Positions 8,021-13,549 of a stretch of 13,549 nt of DNA are shown in pieces (position 1 is the first letter of the stretch; each line of letters begins with the position of its first letter). The DNA comes from Campylobacteraceae bacterium (GTDB lineage: Bacteria; Campylobacterota; Campylobacteria; Campylobacterales; Sulfurovaceae), in contig JALWZK010000245.1 of the NCBI GenBank assembly GCA_027002665.1, positions 1 to 13,549 of the forward strand. Direction: 5' to 3'. The position numbers and the translations under genes are program-made. Below the pieces are notes generated by a model, which saw only the letters and a program-made list of their open reading frames with translations, ran no database searches and was not told the origin of the DNA.

Positions 8021-8374
8021 TTAAATATTTTTCTTAATATCATCATGAAGCTTAGGAAATTTTAATTTAGCTCCACCAACCAAATGAAAATGTAGATGTT
8101 TTATCTCCTGTCCACCATCTTCTCCATTGTTTGTAATAAGCCTATAACCACTCTTATCCAATCCTAATACTCTTGCAACCTCCTGTATAAAAGGTGTCAT
8201 TTTTGCCATAGTATCAGAAGATACATCTTGAAAACAGTCTATATGCTCTTTTGGAATAATTAGAATATGAATTGGGGCTATTGGATATAAATCATGAAAA
8301 GCCATAAAGTTATCATCTTCTAAGACTATATTACTTGGAATTTCTCTATTTACTATTTTACAAAAAATACACAT
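8021..8374 (-). CDS. HIT-family nucleotide phosphohydrolase (HINT-like)
   Basis: A small cytoplasmic histidine-triad protein of the HINT/PKCI branch, which hydrolyses adenosine phosphoramidates and related nucleotides. The triad HLHFHLVGG is at residues 93-101, with the nucleophile expected at His95. The N-terminal MCIFC pair (Cys2, Cys5) with His44 (PKEHID) and His93 matches the zinc site seen in many family members. The length of 117 residues is normal. AAGGAG (8385-8380) lies five bases before ATG 8374, a strong binding site. It is the first gene of the probable HIT-argD-TolC unit and diverges from pheS, an arrangement I also recall in Campylobacter jejuni. The physiological substrate is not known from sequence. 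Confidence 0.93.
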   Translation of the reverse strand: MCIFCKIVNREIPSNIVLEDDNFMAFHDLYPIAPIHILIIPKEHIDCFQDVSSDTMAKMTPFIQEVARVLGLDKSGYRLITNNGEDGGQEIKHLHFHLVGGAKLKFPKLHDDIKKNI

Positions 8375-8403
8375 GGTCTCTCCTTAAATAAAATTATTAG
8401 AAG

Positions 8404-8412
8404 ATTATATCA
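8404..8412 (-). promoter_or_regulatory. Extended -10 promoter for the HIT-argD-TolC unit
   Basis: The minus strand reads TGATATAAT, a perfect TATAAT with a TGn extension. Initiation would fall near 8397, leaving a leader of about 23 bases that contains the AAGGAG site of the HIT gene. No clear -35 is seen. Confidence 0.65.
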
Positions 8413-8435
8413 CATTCCAACGCACTCTTTAGTAT

Positions 8436-8449
8436 ATTTTAGCTAAAAT
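8436..8449. promoter_or_regulatory. 14-bp palindrome containing the likely pheS -10 box
   Basis: ATTTTAGCTAAAAT is a perfect palindrome. Its right half supplies TAAAAT (8444-8449) as a plus-strand -10; initiation near 8456 would leave a leader of about 29 bases before the TTG start of pheS. Its left half supplies the mirror-image box for the minus strand, a possible second HIT promoter. It could equally be an operator. The symmetry is seen directly; the promoter role is inferred from position. Confidence 0.5.
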
Positions 8450-8474
8450 CTCACAATATCTAAGATAATTGAAT

Positions 8475-8479
8475 AGAGG
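8475..8479 (+). promoter_or_regulatory. Ribosome binding site deciding the TTG start of pheS
   Basis: AGAGG lies five bases before TTG 8485. The frame is closed by TGA at 8470-8472 and has no ATG or GTG start at a usable distance between, so TTG is the best start. Confidence 0.65.
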
Positions 8480-8484
8480 TTATT

Positions 8485-9477
8485 TTGAAAAAGTTAGAAG
8501 AGAAAATATTACAAGCTAAGTCGCTTGAAGAGTTGGAACAGATTCGTATTGAGATATTCGGTAAAAAGGGAATTTTAACATCTAAGTTTGCTATGTTAAA
8601 AGATGTCCCACCGTCAGAAAAGAGAGCTTTTGCACAAGAGCTTAATAAGAAAAAGTTTCATCTACAAAGGGTCTATGGTGAAATTTATGAAAAATTGAAA
8701 TCGGAGGAGATAGATAAACTTTTAAAATCGGAAGCAATTGATGTATCTCTATATAGCAATTTAGAGACAAAAGGTGCATTACACCCTGTAATGGAGACTA
8801 TGGATAAGATTATTGACTATTTTATATCATTAAACTTTTCCGTAGAGGACGGACCTAAGGTTGAAGATGATTTTCACAATTTTGAGGCACTAAATCTACC
8901 TCAGAATCACCCTGCAAGGGATATGCAAGATACATTTTTCTGTAAAGATGGAAGAGTTTTGAGAACACACACTTCACCTGTTCAGATTAGGACAATGTTG
9001 AGTCAAAAACCTCCAATTAGAATGATTGCACCCGGTGCTGTATTTAGAAAAGATTATGACTTAACACATACTCCTATGTTTCATCAAGTTGAGGGGTTAG
9101 TGGTTCAGAAAAAGGGAGAGGTAAATTTCGCAAATCTAAAATCTATACTTTCCGATTTCCTACACTATATGTTTGGAGATGTAGAGATTAGATTTAGACC
9201 GAGCTTTTTCCCATTTACAGAGCCATCTGCCGAAGTTGATATATCTTGTATCTTCTGTAAAGGTGATGGGTGTAGAGTATGTTCAGATACAGGTTGGTTA
9301 GAGGTCCTAGGTTGTGGACTTGTTGATTCCAATGTATTTGATGCAGTTAATTATAGAGATGTGAGTGGTTACGCCTTTGGATTGGGAGTTGAGAGATTTG
9401 CAATGCTTTTACATAAAATTCCTGATTTAAGAATGCTATTTGAGGGAGATATAAGACTATTGGAGCAGTTTAGATGA
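8485..9477 (+). CDS. pheS: Phenylalanyl-tRNA synthetase alpha subunit
   Basis: The catalytic subunit of the cytoplasmic alpha2-beta2 enzyme that charges tRNA-Phe. An N-terminal coiled coil that binds tRNA (about 1-85) precedes the class II catalytic core. Core motifs are [12 protein letters not shown] (141-152, motif 1 region), [11 protein letters not shown] (159-169), [18 protein letters not shown] (187-204, motif 2), [12 protein letters not shown] (241-252) and [14 protein letters not shown] (295-308, motif 3), where Ala297 lines the phenylalanine pocket. Cys255, Cys258, Cys263 and Cys266 form a CxxC-x4-CxxC cluster that many bacterial PheS share. The length of 330 residues is normal. Translation starts at TTG. 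Its stop overlaps the pheT start (ATGA at 9474-9477), so the two subunits are coupled. Confidence 0.97.
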   Translation: MKKLEEKILQAKSLEELEQIRIEIFGKKGILTSKFAMLKDVPPSEKRAFAQELNKKKFHLQRVYGEIYEKLKSEEIDKLLKSEAIDVSLYSNLETKGALHPVMETMDKIIDYFISLNFSVEDGPKVEDDFHNFEALNLPQNHPARDMQDTFFCKDGRVLRTHTSPVQIRTMLSQKPPIRMIAPGAVFRKDYDLTHTPMFHQVEGLVVQKKGEVNFANLKSILSDFLHYMFGDVEIRFRPSFFPFTEPSAEVDISCIFCKGDGCRVCSDTGWLEVLGCGLVDSNVFDAVNYRDVSGYAFGLGVERFAMLLHKIPDLRMLFEGDIRLLEQFR

Positions 9478-11810
9478 TAGTTACAAGAAGTTGGTTAAAT
9501 AATTTTATAGATATTAGTGGAGTTAGTGACGAAAAACTCTATGAGACATTTAATAGTATTGGATTAGAGGTTGATACTATTAAAAAATATACCATTCCAA
9601 AAGGTGTTGTGATTGGAGAGGTCGTCTCATGCGAAAAACACCCTAACGCTGATAAGCTTAGTTTATGCAAGATTAATATTGGAAGTAGTGTTGAACAGAT
9701 AGTCTGTGGAGCCTCAAATATAGTAGATGCCAAATATGTAGCAGTAGCTACAGTTGGAACTAAACTATCTGAAGATTTTGAGATAAAGCCTACCAAACTT
9801 AGAGGCATAGAGAGTAATGGTATGGTATGTTCTTCTACTGAACTGGGGTTGCCTAAGATAAATGATGGAATTATGATATTAGATGAGAGTATCGGTAAGA
9901 TTGTAGTGGGCAAGGAGCTGAATGAGTATCCTAAGATTGCCGATACTCTAATTGGGTTAGATTTAACGCCAAATAGGGGAGATTGTCTAAGTATTTACGG
10001 GGTAGCAAGGGATTTAAGTGCATCACTAAATATCCCTATTAATAAGTTGGAGTATGAGAGTAATCACCTTCTAAAGATAGGATTGGCAAGGGTAGCAGAG
10101 CTTAGAGCAATAGGGACAGTTAATGGCTCACTACGATACACCTTAGCCAATATAGATAGCTCTCTTTACACCTCTACTGTAATTGCTTTAAGGTTAGCGT
10201 TTATAGATAGATTAGAAGATGATAATCTATCCAATATAATCAATTATACTATTCATACAACAGGTGTAATTCTTCGTGCCTATGATGTAAGCAATATGTT
10301 AAAAGGTGAAGAGGATAAGATTACAATACTACTATCTACTATAAATGGTATCACCTATGTTAAAATAAATGGAGAGGAGTTTGCTACGGTTGGTATATCT
10401 CAAAATAGTAGATTTAAGGCAACTGATAATTCAGATAAAGTTATATTTGAGGCGAGTTATATTAATCCTAATACTATAATAGATATAGTTGCATCTAAAA
10501 ATTTAAAAACTGATGAGTTGTATTATAATGTATCTCGGGGAAGTGAACCAAATATACTCATAGGGATAAAATACTTGACATATCTGCTTGAGAGCTATAA
10601 TGATTGTAGATTTTTTGATGGCTTTTTAACTTTTGAAGAGGATTTCGAGCCATTAATTATCACTGTAAATCATAGAGAGATATCTGAATTTATTGGTCAA
10701 ACTATCGAAAAGACATATATCTTAAATATCTTAACCTCTCTCGGTTTTAAAATTCATAGTTCATCAGAAGATGCCTTTGGAGTTATTGTCCCCCAATTTA
10801 GACATGATATAAAAAACATTCAAGATGTCACTGAAGAGATAGTTAGAATTTTTGGAATAAATAATATTCAATCAAAACCTATGAATTTTACAGAAAAACC
10901 AAGAATAAATAGTATAAGCTATTTATATCATGCCAAAAAAGAGTTAAGAGAGAGAGCTATCGCTTCCTCCTTTTATGAGACAGTCTCTTACGCCTTTACA
11001 GATAAATCTCTATTAAAAAAGTATAACTTTCCTACTGTAAAAGAGGAGTTGGATATTATAAATCCAATTACAGAAGATTTAAATACACTTAGAACTACAC
11101 TTCTAATAAATCTCTTAAATGCAGTTAAGAGAAATGTAAGTTACTCTAAAAAATCGATTGCACTATTTGAGATAGGAACCATATTTAGTGAAAATAGAGA
11201 AGAGAGAGAGGTGTTATCTCTGATATTTTCAGGTAAACAAGAGAAGGAGAGTGTAATTAATTGTGGAAAACCTAAAAATATAGATTTTGAGACATTTATT
11301 CAAAAGCTATCATCTATTATAGGTGATTTTGAGCTAAGAGCGGGAATAGTTCAGAATGGTTTACTCCACCCCTACCAACTTGCAGATATTATTATAAATG
11401 AAGAGATTTGTGGATTTGTCTCTAAACTTCACCCAACTGTAGCAGATGATTTCGATTTAAGTGACACATTTATTGCAGAGATTTCATTAGATGCTATCCT
11501 TCCAAAACATATTAACGCATCTAATATATCTAAATTTCAAGGCGTATATAAAGATTTAAGCTTAGTTATAGATAAAAATCTACCATATAATCAGGTCTCA
11601 ACAGCAATTGCCCATTTGAAACTACCTCTGCTTAAAAAGTATTATCCGATTGATATATATGAAGATGAGTCTCTAAAGGGGCATAAGAGTTTAACAGTTA
11701 GACTATTTATCCAGTCAGATGAGAAAACCTTAGAGGATAGAGATATAGATGAGACTGTAAATAAGATATTAGAGACTCTAAAAGAGCAGTATGGTGCGGA
11801 ATTAAGATGA
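9474..11810 (+). CDS. pheT: Phenylalanyl-tRNA synthetase beta subunit, with degenerate-looking editing domain
   Basis: The tRNA-binding and structural subunit of PheRS. Domains in order: an N-terminal EMAP/OB-fold tRNA-binding domain (about 40-150, with [14 protein letters not shown] and KPTKLRG), the B1 segment [19 protein letters not shown] (163-181), a B3/4 region (about 205-370), B5 (about 393-465), the class II-like catalytic-fold region (about 475-680), and a C-terminal FDX-ACB anticodon-binding domain (about 685-778). The length of 778 residues is near the bacterial norm of about 790. In B3/4 the conserved G-x-P-L-H-A-F-D motif, whose His lines the Tyr-editing site in Thermus and E. 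coli, reads GVILRAYD (264-271) with Arg268. The usual AG(I/V)MGG loop reads VGISQNS (306-312). Glu326 (FEASY) corresponds to the conserved acidic residue and is kept. GGAG at 9462-9465 is the ribosome site. It overlaps aroA by four bases. Confidence 0.96.
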   Translation: MIVTRSWLNNFIDISGVSDEKLYETFNSIGLEVDTIKKYTIPKGVVIGEVVSCEKHPNADKLSLCKINIGSSVEQIVCGASNIVDAKYVAVATVGTKLSEDFEIKPTKLRGIESNGMVCSSTELGLPKINDGIMILDESIGKIVVGKELNEYPKIADTLIGLDLTPNRGDCLSIYGVARDLSASLNIPINKLEYESNHLLKIGLARVAELRAIGTVNGSLRYTLANIDSSLYTSTVIALRLAFIDRLEDDNLSNIINYTIHTTGVILRAYDVSNMLKGEEDKITILLSTINGITYVKINGEEFATVGISQNSRFKATDNSDKVIFEASYINPNTIIDIVASKNLKTDELYYNVSRGSEPNILIGIKYLTYLLESYNDCRFFDGFLTFEEDFEPLIITVNHREISEFIGQTIEKTYILNILTSLGFKIHSSSEDAFGVIVPQFRHDIKNIQDVTEEIVRIFGINNIQSKPMNFTEKPRINSISYLYHAKKELRERAIASSFYETVSYAFTDKSLLKKYNFPTVKEELDIINPITEDLNTLRTTLLINLLNAVKRNVSYSKKSIALFEIGTIFSENREEREVLSLIFSGKQEKESVINCGKPKNIDFETFIQKLSSIIGDFELRAGIVQNGLLHPYQLADIIINEEICGFVSKLHPTVADDFDLSDTFIAEISLDAILPKHINASNISKFQGVYKDLSLVIDKNLPYNQVSTAIAHLKLPLLKKYYPIDIYEDESLKGHKSLTVRLFIQSDEKTLEDRDIDETVNKILETLKEQYGAELR

Positions 11811-13093
11811 GAGTAGTTAAAGTATTTAAAGCCTCTAAGCCGTTTAATTTGGAGTGTAGCTCCATTGCACCAGATAAATCTATATCTCATAGGTGCGTAA
11901 TATTTTCTCTATTGAGTGATAAAACATCTACAATAGATAATTTTCTACTTGGTGAAGATACGCTATCCTCCCTATATATAGCTGAACAGTTGGGGGCTAA
12001 GGTTAAAAGAGATAAATCCCATATAGAGATTACTCCCAATAGGGGTTTAATTGAACCTAATGATATTTTAGATTGTGGAAATGCAGGAACGGGAATGCGT
12101 CTATATGCGGGACTTCTATCTGGAGTTAATGGACTATTTATCTTAACAGGAGATAAGTATCTAAGAGAGAGACCAATGGGGAGAGTTGTAAAACCTCTCA
12201 GAGATATTGGAGCTAAGATAGATGGAAGAAAAAATGGTTCATTGGCACCACTTGTTATCAGAGGTGGTAAACTTAAATCATTTCAATATAAATCTCCAAT
12301 AGCTTCAGCACAGGTTAAATCAGCCCTTATTCTTGCAGGACTTAGAGCAGATAGTAAAAGTTACTATAGAGAAGATATACTATCAAGGGACCACACAGAG
12401 AGAATGTTAAATGGAATGGGAGCAGATATTACTTTTTTAAAAGATGGATGGTTAGAGATAAAGCCTCTTAAAAAACCATTAAAACCATTAGATATTAGAG
12501 TTCCAGCAGACCCCTCAAGTGGATTTTTCTTTGCGGTCGCCTCTGCAATTACTCCAAATAGCTCTATTATATTGAAAAATGTCACTCTAAATCCAACAAG
12601 AGTAGAGGCCTATAGAGTATTACAAGAGATGGGTGCAGATATTGAGTTTATTGAGAAAGAGAATATCTATGAGCCTATTGGAGATATATCTATTAAGTAT
12701 AATGGAGAGTTAAAAGCTGTAACAGTTAGCAAAAATATTGCATGGCTCATAGATGAACTTCCTGCCCTATCCATTGCAATGGCAGTAGCTAAGGGGAGGA
12801 GTGTCGTAAAAAATGCAAAAGAGTTAAGGGTAAAAGAGAGTGATAGAATATCCACCATATTAGAGGGGTTAAATAGATGTGGTATTGAGAGTGTGGAGAG
12901 AGAAGATGGGTATGATATTATAGGAGGAGAGTTAAAGAGTGCTACAGTAAATAGCTATGGCGACCATAGAGTAGCCATGAGCTTCGCAATAGCTGGAGTT
13001 CTAACCTCTATGGAGATAGAAGATGTAGCATGTGTAGATACCTCTTTTCCAAACTTCTTTGAGATATTATCGGAGATTAGTGAGATTAGATAA
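11807..13093 (+). CDS. aroA: 3-phosphoshikimate 1-carboxyvinyltransferase (EPSP synthase)
   Basis: A cytoplasmic enzyme of the shikimate pathway that joins shikimate-3-phosphate and phosphoenolpyruvate. Conserved motifs: APDKSISHR (21-29) with Lys24, GNAGTGMRL (91-99), [12 protein letters not shown] (115-126), [13 protein letters not shown] (167-179), SRDHTERML (193-201), [12 protein letters not shown] (232-243), the catalytic Asp316 in [19 protein letters not shown] (339-348) with Glu344, and GDHRVAM (385-391). The length of 428 residues is normal. ATG 11807 overlaps the pheT stop as ATGA, with a weak GGA at 11798-11800, so translation probably depends on coupling to pheT. The usual epsilonproteobacterial neighbours ispH and rpsA do not follow directly; an MNT/HEPN pair does. 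Confidence 0.97.
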   Translation: MRVVKVFKASKPFNLECSSIAPDKSISHRCVIFSLLSDKTSTIDNFLLGEDTLSSLYIAEQLGAKVKRDKSHIEITPNRGLIEPNDILDCGNAGTGMRLYAGLLSGVNGLFILTGDKYLRERPMGRVVKPLRDIGAKIDGRKNGSLAPLVIRGGKLKSFQYKSPIASAQVKSALILAGLRADSKSYYREDILSRDHTERMLNGMGADITFLKDGWLEIKPLKKPLKPLDIRVPADPSSGFFFAVASAITPNSSIILKNVTLNPTRVEAYRVLQEMGADIEFIEKENIYEPIGDISIKYNGELKAVTVSKNIAWLIDELPALSIAMAVAKGRSVVKNAKELRVKESDRISTILEGLNRCGIESVEREDGYDIIGGELKSATVNSYGDHRVAMSFAIAGVLTSMEIEDVACVDTSFPNFFEILSEISEIR

Positions 13094-13105
13094 AAAGTCT
13101 AATTA

Positions 13106-13114
13106 TGATAAAAT
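13106..13114 (+). promoter_or_regulatory. Extended -10 promoter for the MNT/HEPN pair
   Basis: TGATAAAAT is a TGn-extended -10 lying in the 41-bp gap between aroA and the MNT gene. Initiation near 13121 would give a leader of about 14 bases carrying AAGGAG. It resembles the TGATATAAT box upstream of the HIT gene. It would let the pair be transcribed independently of pheS-pheT-aroA. Confidence 0.55.
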
Positions 13115-13123
13115 AGGCATAAA

Positions 13124-13129
13124 AAGGAG
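13124..13129 (+). promoter_or_regulatory. Ribosome binding site fixing the TTG start of the MNT gene
   Basis: AAGGAG, a strong Shine-Dalgarno match, stands five bases before TTG 13135. No in-frame ATG lies between it and the first conserved residues, so TTG is the start. Confidence 0.7.
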
Positions 13130-13134
13130 CAGTT

Positions 13135-13452
13135 TTGTTAAATATAGATGAGATAAAAGATGAGATTATAGAGCGATTAAAACCTCTAAAACCTAATAAG
13201 ATTATCCTATTTGGAAGTTATGCCTATGGAACGCCAAATGAAGATAGTGATATCGACCTTTTTTTAGTCACACAAGAGAATAATAACGCAGAAAATATAG
13301 AAGTATTGGCAATGATTAAACTGAGAGATTTGATGAAGAAATACAAGATAGGATTTGATATATTATCGGCAGATATTAATTTTCTATTACAAAGAAAAGA
13401 CCCATTTTATAAAATTGATATTTTATCAAAAGGTAAGGTGTTATATGGCTAA
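13135..13452 (+). CDS. MNT-domain minimal nucleotidyltransferase, candidate MntA-like antitoxin
   Basis: A 105-residue protein made almost wholly of a polymerase-beta-type nucleotidyltransferase fold. The signature GSYAYGTPNEDSDIDL (27-42) fits GS-x10-DxD exactly, with Asp39 and Asp41 as metal ligands; Asp75 in IGFDIL is the likely third carboxylate. In characterised MntA/HepT pairs (type VII toxin-antitoxin) such an enzyme adds AMP to a tyrosine of the HEPN toxin and silences its RNase activity. That role is inferred here from the motif and the neighbour. All three catalytic acids are present, so it is probably active. Translation begins at TTG behind a strong AAGGAG. Its last eight bases overlap the HEPN start, so the two are coupled. 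Other uses of MNT proteins, for example in defence islands, cannot be excluded. Confidence 0.9.
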   Translation: MLNIDEIKDEIIERLKPLKPNKIILFGSYAYGTPNEDSDIDLFLVTQENNNAENIEVLAMIKLRDLMKKYKIGFDILSADINFLLQRKDPFYKIDILSKGKVLYG

Positions 13453-13549
13453 CAGAACATACGCATTAGAGTGGATAAGAAAATCATATCATGACCTCGA
13501 TTCTGCAAAAATACTATTTGTATCTGGACACTTTACGGATACCATTGGT
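13445..13549 (+). CDS. HEPN-domain protein, candidate HepT-like toxin (3' end outside window)
   Basis: Only the first 35 residues are visible. They begin MANRTYALEWIRKSYHDLDSA and continue with a second helix containing AKILFVSGHFTDTIG. This matches the first two helices of HEPN proteins found beside MNT genes (basic-aromatic start, the Asp-Leu-x-x-Ala helix, then a short loop before the next helix). The diagnostic R-x4-6-H RNase motif and the modified tyrosine would lie beyond the window, so activity cannot be judged. ATG 13445 lies inside the MNT gene and overlaps it by eight bases. The assignment rests on the short N-terminal match plus the MNT neighbour. Confidence 0.7.
   Translation, partial: MANRTYALEWIRKSYHDLDSAKILFVSGHFTDTIG

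Noticed and set aside
8011..8046. Upstream extension of argD to ATGs at 8046/8043
   Set aside because: It overlaps the HIT gene, and ATG 8010 has AAGGGG and a normal ArgD N-terminus.
9247..9284. Four-cysteine cluster in PheS as a novel zinc site
   Set aside because: The CxxC-x4-CxxC followed by a Thr-Gly-Trp segment is common in bacterial PheS, so it is a family feature.
9539..9913. 124-codon open frame on the minus strand inside pheT
   Set aside because: It is antisense to the well conserved tRNA-binding domain and its product is a low-complexity hydrophobic/Ser/Pro protein typical of shadow frames.
12076..12106. Leu99 of AroA where E. coli has Pro101, as an unusual active-site change
   Set aside because: The Gly at the neighbouring PEP-pocket position is kept and this position varies among bacterial EPSP synthases; nothing can be concluded from sequence alone.
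13085..13103. Stem ATTAGA/TCTAAT at the aroA stop as a terminator
   Set aside because: Only six AT-rich pairs with no T-run after it; it also abuts the MNT promoter candidate. Too weak to call.
1..13549. Repeated ATAGAG words as a DNA-uptake or Chi-like signal
   Set aside because: They stay on the sense strand in genes of both orientations and vary in flanks, which fits codon bias better than a fixed signal.

Overview
The window reads as chromosomal core sequence from a Campylobacterota (epsilonproteobacterial) bacterium. It is AT-rich, uses AGA for nearly all arginines, and shows two gene orders that I recall from Campylobacter and relatives. One is mraY-murD facing away from gpmI. The other is a HIT-family gene facing away from pheS-pheT-aroA. 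I cannot name the genus.

Left part (1-1847, + strand): the 3' part of a gene that runs in from outside the window. It encodes what looks like the tail of a c-type cytochrome domain followed by a thioredoxin fold. It overlaps by one base the start of a DppC/YejE-like ABC transporter permease with an enlarged N-terminus. The permease converges on, and overlaps by 17 bp, the murD gene.

Peptidoglycan and glycolysis block (1831-5672): mraY and murD form a tight two-gene minus-strand unit (lipid I synthesis and D-Glu addition). A 72-bp divergent promoter region holding a perfect 10-bp inverted repeat separates them from gpmI (cofactor-independent phosphoglycerate mutase). gpmI converges on a TolC-like gene with no base between the two stop codons, and a hairpin spans the junction.

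HIT-argD-TolC block (5673-8374, minus strand): a small HIT-family nucleotide hydrolase, acetylornithine aminotransferase and an outer-membrane efflux protein, closely packed and probably one operon. A 110-bp divergent region with good -10 elements in both directions separates it from the translation and shikimate operon.

pheS-pheT-aroA block (8485-13093, + strand): both subunits of phenylalanyl-tRNA synthetase and EPSP synthase, linked by ATGA overlaps. The editing domain of PheT looks degenerate.

Right end (13094-13549): where Campylobacter has ispH and rpsA after aroA, this window has an MNT nucleotidyltransferase and the start of an overlapping HEPN gene. They have their own likely promoter and form a candidate type VII (MntA/HepT-like) toxin-antitoxin pair. 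This is the main accessory element. I found no tRNA, rRNA, CRISPR array, insertion sequence or phage gene.
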